NCBI RefSeq assembly: GCF_009617755.1
Contig: NZ_BGZH01000002.1
Coordinates: forward strand, 186,001 to 250,000
Direction: 5' to 3'
Length of the DNA stretch: 64,000 nucleotides
From: Marinobacter salsuginis
GTDB lineage: Bacteria > Pseudomonadota > Gammaproteobacteria > Pseudomonadales > Oleiphilaceae
Shown: positions 8,233 to 17,900 of the stretch, one piece after another
How positions within the stretch are numbered: the first letter of the stretch is position 1
Layout: the number at the start of each line of letters is the position of its first letter
Notes under the pieces: generated by a model
Told to the model about the DNA's origin: nothing
Databases searched by the model: none
Seen by the model: the letters and a program-made list of their open reading frames with translations, nothing else
Made by a program: the position numbers and the translations under genes

Positions 8233-9720
8233 TCAGTGCCCCATCAACTGGTCGACGGCGTCCGGCTTGTCGTGCACGCCAAAGCGGTCAACTATCGTTG
8301 CGCTGGCTTCATTCAGCCCGATGACGTCAACCTCCGAGCCTTCCCGGCGGAACTTGATCACGGCTTTATCCAGGGCACCCACGGCGGTGATATCCCAGAA
8401 ATGCGCGCGACTCAGGTCGATCACCACATTATCGACTGCTTCCTTGAAATCAAAGGATTCCATGAACTTTTCCGAGGAGCTGAAGAACACCTGGCCCACA
8501 ACCCGGTAAGTACGGGTATCGGTGGTTTCATCCAGCTCGGAGGTCACCAGCATGTAATGGCCCACTTTGTTGGCAAAGAACAAAGCCGCCAGCAGGACGC
8601 CGGCCAGTACGCCAAAGGCCAGGTTATGGGTGGCAACCACGACAACAACCGTCACCAGCATCACGATGTTGGTGGAGAGAGGATGTTTGCGAAGGTTGCG
8701 GATGGAATCCCAGGAGAAAGTACCAATCGAGACCATGATCATGACCGCCACCAGAGCCGCCATGGGGATCTGGACCAGGACATTGTCGAGCAGCAGCACC
8801 ATGATAAGCAGGAAGACACCAGCGGTGAGTGTGGAAAGCCGGGTCCGGCCGCCAGACTTCACGTTGATGATGGACTGGCCGATCATGGCACAACCGGCCA
8901 TACCACCGATCAGGCCAGAGCCGATGTTGGCGATGCCCTGACCCTTGCACTCCCGGTTGCGGTCACTGGTGGTGTCTGTCAGATCGTCCACAATGGTCGC
9001 TGTCATCATGGATTCCAGCAGCCCTACGATGGCCAACGGAATCGAATACGGCAGGATAATCATCAGGGTTTCCAGATTCAGCGGCACATCCGGCCACAGG
9101 AAAACGGGGAGCGTATCCGGCAGATCACCCATATCCCCCACCGTGCGGATATCCATGCCGGTAATCACGGCAACCGCCGTCAGAACAACGATGCAGACCA
9201 AGGGAGAAGGCAAAACCTTGCCCACCACCGGCAGCAGCGGAAACAAATAGATAATCCCCAGACCGGCGGCGGTCATCGCGTACACATGCCAGGTGACGTT
9301 CGTAAGCTCAGGCAACTGGGCCATGAAGATCAGGATGGCAAGGGCGTTCACGAAACCGGTGACCACCGAGCGTGACACGAAGCGCATCAGACTGCCGAGC
9401 TTGAGATAGCCTGCAATCACCTGCAACACACCGGTGAGCAGCGTCGCGGCCAGCAGGTACTGCAAACCGTGCTCCTTGACCAGCGTTACCATCAGTACCG
9501 CCATGGCCGCCGTTGCGGCGGAAATCATCCCGGGGCGCCCGCCAACGAAAGCAATGATTACGGCAATACAAAAGGAGGCATAAAGCCCCACCTTGGGATC
9601 GACACCAGCGATGATCGAGAAAGCAATGGCTTCCGGTATCAACGCTAGGGCCACAACGATACCGGCGAGTACATCGCCACGAATGTTTGAAAGCCAGTTG
9701 GCTTTAAGGGAATTCACCAT
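8233..9720 (-). CDS. SulP-family inorganic anion transporter with STAS domain
   Basis: A 495-residue membrane protein with about 12-14 hydrophobic segments from residue 15 ([20 protein letters not shown]) to about 390, then a cytoplasmic STAS domain ([20 protein letters not shown]). The signature [22 protein letters not shown] is typical of the short SulP proteins, which include the bicarbonate carrier BicA and the dicarboxylate carrier DauA. The substrate cannot be read from sequence; bicarbonate or sulfate are the likely ones. The downstream universal stress gene begins one base after this stop codon, so the two are probably one operon. Confidence 0.9.
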   Translation of the reverse strand: MVNSLKANWLSNIRGDVLAGIVVALALIPEAIAFSIIAGVDPKVGLYASFCIAVIIAFVGGRPGMISAATAAMAVLMVTLVKEHGLQYLLAATLLTGVLQVIAGYLKLGSLMRFVSRSVVTGFVNALAILIFMAQLPELTNVTWHVYAMTAAGLGIIYLFPLLPVVGKVLPSPLVCIVVLTAVAVITGMDIRTVGDMGDLPDTLPVFLWPDVPLNLETLMIILPYSIPLAIVGLLESMMTATIVDDLTDTTSDRNRECKGQGIANIGSGLIGGMAGCAMIGQSIINVKSGGRTRLSTLTAGVFLLIMVLLLDNVLVQIPMAALVAVMIMVSIGTFSWDSIRNLRKHPLSTNIVMLVTVVVVVATHNLAFGVLAGVLLAALFFANKVGHYMLVTSELDETTDTRTYRVVGQVFFSSSEKFMESFDFKEAVDNVVIDLSRAHFWDITAVGALDKAVIKFRREGSEVDVIGLNEASATIVDRFGVHDKPDAVDQLMGH

Positions 9721-9885
9721 GATTTCGGATTTCCAGCTTGCTAGGAATTCAAAGGTCGCGAAGCTTATCAGCCCCCTTACCGGAAAGTAAGGTCGCTAGC
9801 GGTATCTTCTTAGAGGTCTAACGACCGACCCGCTGTACTGCTATCATCAGAACATTCATTGATTAACAAGAGTTTGCACCAACCC

Positions 9886-11166
9886 ATGGACGACGTTGCC
9901 TCCCAATTTCTGGCCGGAAACCAGACCACGCTGAATCTCGCTGTTGCGCTTTTGCTCGGTGCCATCATCGGGCTGGAGCGAGGATGGGATGCCCGGGAAC
10001 AGAAATCGGGCGAACGCATTGCCGGTATCCGCACCTTTGCCATGGTCGGTCTGCTTGGTGGCATCTCGGCCGTGTTGGCCCAGGAAATTACCGAGTGGGC
10101 GTTTCCGGTGCTATTGGTCAGCGTTGTGGCTATGGCCATTGTGGCTTACAGCGAGCGGCTTGAGCACATCCGCAACTTCAGCATCACTGGCATGGTCGGT
10201 ATGGTGCTGACGTTTTGCTTCGGTGCGGTTGCAGTAGCAGTGGACCCGGTGATCGCCACTGCCGCAGCGGTCGTGACTGCAATCATTCTGGATAACAAGG
10301 AAGAAATTCACGGCTGGGTCAACAAGCTGAAGGAACATGAACTGGACGCCGCACTGAAACTGCTGCTGATTTCCGTGGTCATGCTGCCGTTGCTGCCGAA
10401 TGAAAAGATGGGGCCCGGCGGAGTGCTGAATCCCCGGGAAATCTGGTGGATGGTGGTGATGATCGCTTCCATTTCCTTTGTGGGCTATTTCGCCATACGG
10501 GTGGCGGGCACGCGAAAGGGAATCCTCTTTACCAGCCTTTTCGCAGGACTGAGTTCCTCCACCGCCCTCACCCTGCACTTTGCCCGCCAGGCCTCGAAAA
10601 ATCCGCAGCTCAATGCCCAGTTCGCCACCGGCATACTCATCGCCTGTGGCACCATGTTCCCGCGCATTCTTGTGTATTGCCTGGTGATCAATCCGGACCT
10701 GCTGCCCAGCCTTGTCTGGCCGGTCGTTGTGATGACCGCGCTGTTGTACTGCCCAGCGTTATTCATCTGGCGAAAAAACGAACGACAGCTTCGGGTCAGC
10801 CAGCCGGCACTCAACCAGAACCCGCTGGACCTGACTTCGGCTCTGGTTTTTGGTGGGTTACTGACGGGCATCCTCCTGCTGGGCGAGTATCTGGGCACCT
10901 GGCTGGGTGACGCCGGCATCTATTTTCTCGCGGCCACCTCCGGTATTGCCGACGTCGATGCCATCACCCTCTCCCTGACCCGCATGTCCAATAACAGTCT
11001 GGCAGCAGGCACAGCCGTAATCGGCATTGTGATCGCCGCAGCCACCAACAACCTGGTGAAGTCGGGGCTGGCTGGGTTTGTCGGCAACCGTCAGACAGGT
11101 TTCCTGGTCGGCATCCCCATGGTGTTCTCCCTGGCAGCCGGACTGCTGGTCGCCTGGCTGCAATAA
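9886..11166 (+). CDS. MgtC/SapB-family membrane protein with DUF4010 domain
   Basis: A 426-residue integral membrane protein. The N-terminal 140 residues are the MgtC/SapB domain (LLLGAIIGLERGWDAREQKSGERIAGIRTFAMVGLLGG). The rest, about 170-425, matches the DUF4010 membrane domain (LFAGLSSSTALTLHFAR, ATSGIADVDAITLSLTRM). The fused form is common in proteobacteria and has been proposed to move small metabolites or ions; no substrate is proven. I start at the ATG at 9886 (MDDVASQF). An in-frame TTG at 9859 would add nine residues of no evident domain. It diverges from the SulP gene. Confidence 0.87.
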   Translation: MDDVASQFLAGNQTTLNLAVALLLGAIIGLERGWDAREQKSGERIAGIRTFAMVGLLGGISAVLAQEITEWAFPVLLVSVVAMAIVAYSERLEHIRNFSITGMVGMVLTFCFGAVAVAVDPVIATAAAVVTAIILDNKEEIHGWVNKLKEHELDAALKLLLISVVMLPLLPNEKMGPGGVLNPREIWWMVVMIASISFVGYFAIRVAGTRKGILFTSLFAGLSSSTALTLHFARQASKNPQLNAQFATGILIACGTMFPRILVYCLVINPDLLPSLVWPVVVMTALLYCPALFIWRKNERQLRVSQPALNQNPLDLTSALVFGGLLTGILLLGEYLGTWLGDAGIYFLAATSGIADVDAITLSLTRMSNNSLAAGTAVIGIVIAAATNNLVKSGLAGFVGNRQTGFLVGIPMVFSLAAGLLVAWLQ

Positions 11167-11170
11167 TTTC

Positions 11171-11821
11171 TTACCTGGCTCGGCGGAACGTGAGGTTGTA
11201 ACGGTAACCGCCTGTCAGCGGATGCTCTCCGGCCTTGAGTGTCAGCACACCGTGATAACGCATCCGGGCAGGGCCACCCCAGACCACGACATCACCGTGG
11301 CCAAGGGGCACACGCATCGGGCGTTCGTTGCGCTTCAGGCCGCCGAACTGGAAAACAATGGGTAAACCGAGTGAAACCGACACAATCGGCTGGCTGAAAT
11401 CCTCTTCATCCTTGTCCTGGTGCAGCCCCATTTTTGCCCCGGGCTGATACCGGTTAATCAGGCAGGCATCCGGCTCAAACCCCTCGAAACCGGCGGTGTC
11501 TGCAGCGCTTCTGGCAAGTTCTCGAAAAACAGCCGGCATGGCAGGCCATGGTCTGCCGGATTCGGGATCTTCGGACTGATACCGGTAACCTTGGCGATCG
11601 GTGACCCAGCCAAGATTCCCGCAGCAGCTCATGGCGGCAGACATCGAATGGCCGCCCGGGGTTTTCATGTGCCTGAATGGCGCTTCTGAGGTGACCTTTT
11701 CAATACCTTCCATGAGCGATTCGGCATTCGGGAGCGCGAATTGTCGTATAACCAACGCGCCGTCCATAAGATGCTCAGTCGCCCGATCCGGTGCCAGGTC
11801 ATCAAACAGGTCATGGTTCAT
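11171..11821 (-). CDS. alkB: DNA oxidative demethylase AlkB
   Basis: A 2-oxoglutarate/Fe(II) dioxygenase that repairs 1-methyladenine and 3-methylcytosine in DNA and RNA. The 216-residue protein has the same length as E. coli AlkB and can be aligned along its whole length. The iron ligands are H134 and D136 in LHQDKDE and H190 in MRYHGV. The 2-oxoglutarate-binding arginines are R207 and R213 in YRYNLTFRR. The substrate-recognition stretch GGHSMSAAMSCCGNLGW is also kept. The ATG at 11821 has GAGGGGGAG upstream; an ATG 30 bases further out lacks this. No ada gene is nearby. Confidence 0.96.
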   Translation of the reverse strand: MNHDLFDDLAPDRATEHLMDGALVIRQFALPNAESLMEGIEKVTSEAPFRHMKTPGGHSMSAAMSCCGNLGWVTDRQGYRYQSEDPESGRPWPAMPAVFRELARSAADTAGFEGFEPDACLINRYQPGAKMGLHQDKDEEDFSQPIVSVSLGLPIVFQFGGLKRNERPMRVPLGHGDVVVWGGPARMRYHGVLTLKAGEHPLTGGYRYNLTFRRAR

Positions 11822-11961
11822 AGATGACGCTCCCCCTCTTAAAAGGCTCAACCTAATAATTTACGAGTTCTTTTGAAAGGTCGATGAAAGCCTGTTCATG
11901 AAGCCGGCCTGAAAAACACGTATATTCTATGGGCTGATTCATCCCTGTTAAGGACATCTTA

Positions 11962-12741
11962 ATGCTGTTTGCAATCATAATTGGCGGCCTGATTGGCTAC
12001 GCCTTTGGCAAATTCCCCGGTTTTCTGATCGGTGCGGCGATTGGCGCCTTTCTCTTGAACCTTCTCAAACGCCGGCTGATTGGCAAGCTCCAGAGCATCC
12101 AGTCCGGCTTTATTGAATCCGTCTTCGCGGTAATGGGCGCCCTGTGCAAGGCGGACGGCGTAATATCCAGGGATGAAATCCAGATGGCCGAAGCCATGTT
12201 CGTGCGCTTCCGCCTGAATGAAGACCAGAAGGAAAAGGCCAAAGCCGCCTTCAACCGGGGCAAGGAGCCGGACTTTGATCTGGATGCCGAGCTGAACCGC
12301 TTTCTCCAGGCCAGCGGGCGGCAGCCGGCCTTCCTGCAGATGTTTCTGCAGGTTCAGGTATCGGCGGTGGCTGCGGACGGCAAGATACATCCGGCCGAAC
12401 ACGAAATGCTGGTGCGGATAGCCCGGGGGCTGGGATTGCCAGAGAGCCAGGTGGACCAACTTGAAGCCATGCTTCGGGGCGCCCACACCCACCGGGCCGG
12501 CGCCGGCCAGCCTTCGTCAGCGGATCAGATCAGCGATGCCTACAAGGTTCTGGGGGTGTCCTCTTCGGCCAGTGATGAAGAACTCAAGAAGGCTTACCGG
12601 AAGCTGATGAGCGAGAACCACCCGGATAAACTCGCGGGCCGGGGATTGCCAGAGAGCATGCGGGAGATGGCGGAGGAACGCACCCGCGAAATCAGTCATG
12701 CCTACGATGTGATCAAGGAAGCGCGGAAAAAATCCGCGTAG
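11962..12741 (+). CDS. djlA: Membrane-anchored DnaJ-like co-chaperone DjlA
   Basis: A 259-residue type III J-domain protein. Residues 1-35 form one glycine-rich transmembrane anchor (LFAIIIGGLIGYAFGKFPG). The central TerB-like helical domain (about 50-165) includes VMGALCKADGVISRDEI and VAADGKIHPAEHEML. The C-terminal J domain (about 190-258) has YKVLGVSSSASDEELKKAYR and the essential HPD tripeptide at 220-222. DjlA recruits DnaK at the inner membrane and in E. coli influences the Rcs envelope response. AAGGA precedes the ATG at a normal distance. Length and domain order are standard. Confidence 0.95.
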   Translation: MLFAIIIGGLIGYAFGKFPGFLIGAAIGAFLLNLLKRRLIGKLQSIQSGFIESVFAVMGALCKADGVISRDEIQMAEAMFVRFRLNEDQKEKAKAAFNRGKEPDFDLDAELNRFLQASGRQPAFLQMFLQVQVSAVAADGKIHPAEHEMLVRIARGLGLPESQVDQLEAMLRGAHTHRAGAGQPSSADQISDAYKVLGVSSSASDEELKKAYRKLMSENHPDKLAGRGLPESMREMAEERTREISHAYDVIKEARKKSA

Positions 12742-12761
12742 TGCCATTGCCGGTTATCAGG

Positions 12762-13370
12762 TCAGAACCAACGAGGCACGCGCACCCGATAACGCTCGTA
12801 ATCTTCGCCGAACTTTTCCGCCAGCGCCTTCTCCTCCTCCCGGGCCTGGCGGGTAATCACCAGGACGCCAGCCACCAGACACACCAGGGAAAACACACTG
12901 GGCAGCGCCAGGAAAAACCCGAGCTGTCCCGCCATAACAGCCATAAACAGAGGGTTCCGCGAGCGGCCAAACGGACCGCTTGTAAGCAGTTTGCGCTGAT
13001 CCTTGCGCGGATCAATCCCGGAGCGCCAGTCTTCGTGCATGTAGGCCTGCAGATAGTTTACGGCCGTATATGAGCCGATCAACAGCAGCATGCCAGCCAG
13101 CAAAACGGGCCAGACGTAGAGCGGGCCGAAAACGCCCAGCCAGCCGTCAACATCGGCAAAAATGCGCACCACGCAAATACCCAGAATGAGCGCACGAAAG
13201 ACATTGAAAATCTGTCGATGCCACCAGGGCGCAGTGCCTCGCTCACCATAGTTAATGTGCGAAAAGTGCATACGCTGATACAAGCCGAGGCTCCGGCCAG
13301 CAAACTGCAGACCGATCATCAGAAAGAAAATGCCAAGAAAGTGGCGTACGAGGGGTTCAATAACTTCCAT
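12762..13370 (-). CDS. Membrane methyltransferase of the PEMT/ICMT family
   Basis: A 202-residue protein with four to five hydrophobic segments and a C-terminal SAM-binding region. That region reads RKLLTSGPFGRSRNPLFMAV, then EEEKALAEKFGEDYERYRVRVPRW, the pattern of the phospholipid or isoprenylcysteine methyltransferase superfamily. Bacterial members of this size methylate unknown lipid or small-molecule substrates. The first 60 residues (FLGIFFLMIGLQFAGRSLGL and FSHINYGERGTAPWW) are less conserved. It converges on djlA. I cannot assign a substrate. Confidence 0.82.
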   Translation of the reverse strand: MEVIEPLVRHFLGIFFLMIGLQFAGRSLGLYQRMHFSHINYGERGTAPWWHRQIFNVFRALILGICVVRIFADVDGWLGVFGPLYVWPVLLAGMLLLIGSYTAVNYLQAYMHEDWRSGIDPRKDQRKLLTSGPFGRSRNPLFMAVMAGQLGFFLALPSVFSLVCLVAGVLVITRQAREEEKALAEKFGEDYERYRVRVPRWF

Positions 13371-13540
13371 CGGGATCGCTTACAACGGGTTAAGGCCGAC
13401 AGCTTATTATCTGTAGGCGTCTGTGAAAAGGGTTTGGGGTGGGAGTCAGGGCACTCTGGGGCCAACCCTTTCTAAAATGACATATCATCACGTTTTTAAA
13501 TGCATTAGAGTGGATAAGTCATTTTCCGGAGAATTCTGTT

Positions 13541-15046
13541 ATGAGCGCCCCCGAAATCCCTCAGTCTTGCCATACATTCTGCAACGACGTGATGGGGCGC
13601 GATGACGCAACAACCCTGGCAGAGAAAATCCGCAACCGGGAGATTTCAGTCACGGAACTGACCCGCGCTGCCATCGCCCGGGCCCAGGCAGCCGACCCGC
13701 TGATCCATGGCGTGGCTCTGGCGAACTACGACGAGGCACTCCAAACCGCCTCCAGATGCGACGCAGAGGCAAAGGCGGGTACCCAGAGCTTGTTCCGGGG
13801 CATTCCGACCTTTATCAAAGACAACACCAACGTGACAGGACTGGCCACACGCCAGGGCTCTCTGGCCGTGCCTGAAATACCGGCTTCCGATACCAGCCCA
13901 TTTGCCCGACAACTGCTTGCCCAGGGTTTCCTGTGCCTTGGCAAAAGCACGCTGCCCGAATTCGGCTTCAACGCCTCTACCGAGCCTGCCCATGGACCGG
14001 CCACGAGAAACCCCTGGAATCTCGCCTATTCATCTGGCGCGTCATCCGGCGGTTCCGCAGCCCTGGTGGCCGCCGGCGTGGTGCCCATTGCCCATGCCAA
14101 TGACGGCGGAGGCTCCATCCGCATTCCGGCCGCTTGCTGCGGCCTGGTCGGCCTCAAACCCACACGAGGACGATTGATCGATAACGAGGCGGCCGCTTCC
14201 CTGCCCATCAACATAATCAGCGAAGGCGTGGTGACCCGTTCGGTGCGGGATACAGCCAATTTTCTCGACCAGGCTGAGAGCTATTACCGGAACCCGAAGC
14301 TACCAGCTGTGGGAAACATTCAAGGGCCTTCGGGTCGGCCCCTGAGGATAGGCCTGGTGCTGGACTCCACCAATGGCCATAAAACCGACAACATCACTCG
14401 CCAGACCGTCGAAGAAACCGCTCTCAGACTGGAAAGGCTCGGGCACCGGATTGAACCTGTCCCCGTACCCGTGCACAGCGCCTTTCCTGAAGATTTTGCT
14501 CTCTACTGGGCCCTGCTTGCTTTCGGTGTGAGGACCAACGGCCGGAAAATACTTCACCCGGACTTCGACAAACGCAGAACGGATGGGCTAACCAACGGGC
14601 TGGACAGAATGTTCAGACGACAGTTCTGGCGCCTGCCCGCCGCACTCTGGCGGCTCAGGCGCTCCTGGCACGACTACGCCCATGCCATGGCAGGTTTCGA
14701 TGCCGTGCTCACGCCGGTGCTCGGCCACACAACGCCCACCCTTGGTCACCTGAGCCCCGACGTACCTTTCGATACCCTGTTCGAGCGGCTGCGCCAGTAT
14801 GTCAGCTTCACCCCACTGGCCAACGCCACGGGCGCACCGGCAATCTCCATACCCGCGGGGCGAACCCCCGATCATCTGCCGGTATCCGTTCAATTCATGG
14901 GCCGTCATGGGGGCGAATCTACGCTTCTTGATATCGCCTACACGCTGGAGGCTAACCATCCGTGGCCACAACTCTACGAGCTCAAACAGCAAGATTTAAC
15001 CAACGAAGACCGTAACGCCAGGGACTCTCTGGCCGACACCCTGTAA
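13541..15046 (+). CDS. Amidase signature family hydrolase
   Basis: A 501-residue member of the amidase signature family, with the Ser-cisSer-Lys triad visible. The lysine is K93 in TFIKDNTNV, the cis-serine region is S168/S169 in SGASSGGSAALVAAG and the nucleophile is S192 in DGGGSIRIPAACCG. The family hydrolyses amides, carbamates and related bonds; GatA belongs to it but works only with GatB and GatC, which are absent here. A metabolic amidase is therefore more likely. CCGGAG lies before the ATG. The gene stands alone between the methyltransferase and the GGDEF-EAL gene. Confidence 0.9.
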   Translation: MSAPEIPQSCHTFCNDVMGRDDATTLAEKIRNREISVTELTRAAIARAQAADPLIHGVALANYDEALQTASRCDAEAKAGTQSLFRGIPTFIKDNTNVTGLATRQGSLAVPEIPASDTSPFARQLLAQGFLCLGKSTLPEFGFNASTEPAHGPATRNPWNLAYSSGASSGGSAALVAAGVVPIAHANDGGGSIRIPAACCGLVGLKPTRGRLIDNEAAASLPINIISEGVVTRSVRDTANFLDQAESYYRNPKLPAVGNIQGPSGRPLRIGLVLDSTNGHKTDNITRQTVEETALRLERLGHRIEPVPVPVHSAFPEDFALYWALLAFGVRTNGRKILHPDFDKRRTDGLTNGLDRMFRRQFWRLPAALWRLRRSWHDYAHAMAGFDAVLTPVLGHTTPTLGHLSPDVPFDTLFERLRQYVSFTPLANATGAPAISIPAGRTPDHLPVSVQFMGRHGGESTLLDIAYTLEANHPWPQLYELKQQDLTNEDRNARDSLADTL

Positions 15047-15161
15047 AAGTGGACACCCATAACAACAGCTGCCATATTCTTTAGGAAGCTCAGAAACAAC
15101 CTGACCTCTGGGCCGAACCGACACCGAGGACCGTTCGTATTTCCAGTAAAGGCACACCATA

Positions 15162-17030
15162 TTGAGCCCTGCCATGCGTGACAGTGAAGTCCTGGTGACC
15201 CATCACAGGTCACTGATGGAACTGAGCCATAACATCAGGTTTATCGAAATGCCCCGGCCCCGGAAGCTGGCAGCCCTCATGGAGCTGTGCACCCGCTTGC
15301 TGGGTGTAAAACGGGCAAGTGTATGGCTGTTTCCTCCAGAACGGGACCGCATCACCTGCGAATGGCTGCACGACCAGGAGCAGTCCGACAGCAACTGTTG
15401 CCTGGCGCAGAATGGCGCCGAATTCAACCTTTACCGCTCGGACCATCCCGAATACTTCCAAGCCATTACAGAAGAACGGGTCATTGCCGTGGATGATGCC
15501 CGCAAAGATATCCGCACCCGTTCCTTCGACCGGGATTATCTGACTGTTCAGAACATCCATTCCATGCTGGACGCGCCGATTTTCGATGGAGAACAGCTCA
15601 GCGGTGTTGTCTGCCTGGAATCGGACACCCCCCGGGAATGGTCGGTCCCGGATATATCGCTGGTCGCTGCCATTGCTGACACCATAAGCCTCATGAACAC
15701 CCACGAAGCGTGGCTGAGGTCCAAGCGCGCCCTCGATTTCGTCAGCCGTTACGATTCTCTTACCGGCCTCGCCAACATAGATTCGCTGCGCGACCGGTTG
15801 AGCCACCTGGTGCGCAAGATCAAACGTCGGGGTACCGGCAGCCTGGCGCTGCTCTGGATAGATGTCGACCGTTTGAAAACCATTAACGATGGACTGGGCC
15901 CCCAGGCGGGCGATCAGGTGATCGCCGACATCGGTATGCGCCTGAAAGACATCCAGTTGGCGGGTAAGGACTTCCTGGCCCGAATTGGTGGCGACGAATT
16001 TGCTCTCGTCATCCGCAACTACACCCTGCCCGGGTTTCTTGATGAAGTCACCCAGGAGATCCAGACCCGGATCCGCCAGCCAATCCGGGTGTCCGACCAG
16101 GACCTGAACGTGAGTGCCAGCGTGGGTATCTGTCACTTCCCGGGCGACTGTCGTGAACCCGAGGAACTTCTCCGCGGCGCTGAAGCGGCAATGTATCATG
16201 CCAAAAGGCAGGGCCGGGACCGATCCACGCTGTTCGACTCGGAAATCCAGATGACAGCACGCTCCCGATTTGCGCTGGAAAGCGAATTGCGGGAAACGCT
16301 CAAAACCAACGGCCTCGATGTATTCTACCAGCCAATCATGGACCGCACGGGAACACAGCTGGAAAGTGCCGAGGCGCTGGTTCGCTGGAAGCATCCACAG
16401 CGGGGCTGGCTGTCACCGATCGAGTTTCTCGACGTAGCGCGCAGTGCCGGGCTGATGTACGAACTCGGCGCCTGTGTACTCAAGAACGTCTGCGCCCACT
16501 GGCGTCAGGCGAAAGACCAGAACACTCCCTTACCCACCATATCCGTCAATCTCTCCGCCGAGCAGGTGCTGGTGCCGGAATTACCGGAGTTGGTGAGGGA
16601 AATCTGCAAGAACCAGGATATGCCAGTCAGTGCCCTTCAGTTTGAAGTGACCGAGGATTCGATCCAGGGCGATTTCAGTGGGATAGGTCGGATTCTGGAG
16701 CAGCTGGTCGAAGCAGGCGCGGAGCTTGCCATAGATGATTTCGGCACCGGTTATTCATCGCTGTCGCGGCTAAAAACCCTGCCCTTCTCCCGCATCAAAA
16801 TCGACCGATCGTTTATCAACAACCTCCCTGATGACGACAACGATTGCGCAATCACCCTGTCGATCATCGGGTTGGCCAGGGGACTCGGGCTTTCGGTGGT
16901 CGCCGAAGGGGTAGAAAGCGAAGCCCATGAAGCCTGGTTGTTCGAGAAAGGCTGCGACTACCTCCAGGGCTACCGTTACAGCAAACCGCTTCCCTATTCC
17001 GACTTCATCAGCCGTTATTGTTCCAGGTGA
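15162..17030 (+). CDS. GAF-GGDEF-EAL cyclic-di-GMP enzyme
   Basis: A 622-residue soluble signalling protein. Residues about 20-170 form a GAF domain (LMELCTRLLGVKRASVWLF). The GGDEF domain has the intact active site RIGGDEFAL near residue 273. The inhibitory RxxD site is not intact: the residue three before the aspartate is alanine (AGKD). The EAL domain keeps ESAEALVRWKHP near 403, IDDFGTGYSSLSRLK near 525 and the terminal VVAEGVES. Both synthesis and breakdown of cyclic di-GMP are possible, with the GAF ligand unknown. The likely start is the TTG at 15162, nine bases after AAAGG; an ATG four codons later is the alternative. Confidence 0.93.
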   Translation: MSPAMRDSEVLVTHHRSLMELSHNIRFIEMPRPRKLAALMELCTRLLGVKRASVWLFPPERDRITCEWLHDQEQSDSNCCLAQNGAEFNLYRSDHPEYFQAITEERVIAVDDARKDIRTRSFDRDYLTVQNIHSMLDAPIFDGEQLSGVVCLESDTPREWSVPDISLVAAIADTISLMNTHEAWLRSKRALDFVSRYDSLTGLANIDSLRDRLSHLVRKIKRRGTGSLALLWIDVDRLKTINDGLGPQAGDQVIADIGMRLKDIQLAGKDFLARIGGDEFALVIRNYTLPGFLDEVTQEIQTRIRQPIRVSDQDLNVSASVGICHFPGDCREPEELLRGAEAAMYHAKRQGRDRSTLFDSEIQMTARSRFALESELRETLKTNGLDVFYQPIMDRTGTQLESAEALVRWKHPQRGWLSPIEFLDVARSAGLMYELGACVLKNVCAHWRQAKDQNTPLPTISVNLSAEQVLVPELPELVREICKNQDMPVSALQFEVTEDSIQGDFSGIGRILEQLVEAGAELAIDDFGTGYSSLSRLKTLPFSRIKIDRSFINNLPDDDNDCAITLSIIGLARGLGLSVVAEGVESEAHEAWLFEKGCDYLQGYRYSKPLPYSDFISRYCSR

Positions 17031-17758
17031 TTGTGCACATCAAACCCGGGAAATATTGATAACACCTCAAGGAAGCTCGCCTCAGGCGCGGCACTGATCG
17101 TCAGGGGTTCACCCGAAACAGGATGGCGAAAGGCCATCATTGTCGCCGCCAGCATCAGACGCCCCTCACCGAAACGCTCGGCAAAATAACGGTTGTGTCG
17201 GCCCCGGCCGTGATTTGCATCGCCAATCATCGGGTGGTTGATATGCTTCATGTGCCTTCGCAACTGATGCTTGCGGCCTGTTTTTGGGCACAGTTCTACC
17301 ACCGCGTAACGACTGGTCGGGTATTTCTCGATTTCCACCGGTATCTCGGTAGTCGCCAGGGTGCGGTAATGGGTAAGCGCATTGCGCACCGGGTGTTCGA
17401 TCCCTTTCAGCCGCCGATCTTCTGGCTCTTCCCTCAGGGGATAATCAATCTCCCCTTGTTCCGGCGGCCAGCCACGCACCATGGCCAGATAGGTTTTCGC
17501 CACATCCCCGGCCATCATTGCCAAACCCAGCGTGCGAGCGGTGTCGCTGTCCCTGGCAAACGCCAGGATGCCCGAGGTGGGCCGGTCCAGTCGATGTACC
17601 GGGTAGACATGCTCGCCATCATTGAGCGCCCTGGCATATTGCAGGGCAAACTCGGTTTCGTGTCTGTCGATGGGGCTTCGATGCACCAGCAAGCCAGCTG
17701 GCTTGTGGACAATCAGAAGATACTCATCCCGATAAAGAACACTCAGCGGATTCGCCAT
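17015..17758 (-). CDS. truC: tRNA pseudouridine synthase TruC
   Basis: A 247-residue pseudouridine synthase of the RluA/TruC branch, which modifies U65 of tRNA in E. coli. The catalytic aspartate lies in VHRLDRPTSGILAFARD. Other family marks are LLIVHKPAGLLVHRSP at the start, then CPKTGRKHQLRRHMKHINHP and GDANHGRGRHNRYFAE, the last being characteristic of TruC rather than RluA. There is no S4 domain, as expected. The 3' end overlaps the GGDEF-EAL gene by 16 bases in convergent orientation. Confidence 0.92.
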   Translation of the reverse strand: MANPLSVLYRDEYLLIVHKPAGLLVHRSPIDRHETEFALQYARALNDGEHVYPVHRLDRPTSGILAFARDSDTARTLGLAMMAGDVAKTYLAMVRGWPPEQGEIDYPLREEPEDRRLKGIEHPVRNALTHYRTLATTEIPVEIEKYPTSRYAVVELCPKTGRKHQLRRHMKHINHPMIGDANHGRGRHNRYFAERFGEGRLMLAATMMAFRHPVSGEPLTISAAPEASFLEVLSIFPGFDVHNHLEQ

Positions 17759-17900
17759 CAGAAACCTGTCATAAAAAGTTCATAAACAAATTGATATAAA
17801 GTCTCATGGTTTTAGTTGCGATGCCGACATATCAATAAACATATACTAGAAACTGCCACGACAAATGATCTGTCACCTACATCCTGATCGGTAAGTATCA

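Noticed and set aside
8206..9375. A 389-codon plus-strand frame opposite the SulP gene
   Set aside because: It is His/Gln/Asp-rich nonsense opposite a conserved membrane protein and has no ribosome site or family resemblance.
15210..16394. A 394-codon minus-strand frame opposite the GGDEF-EAL gene
   Set aside because: The other strand has intact GAF, GGDEF and EAL motifs; this frame is a shadow.
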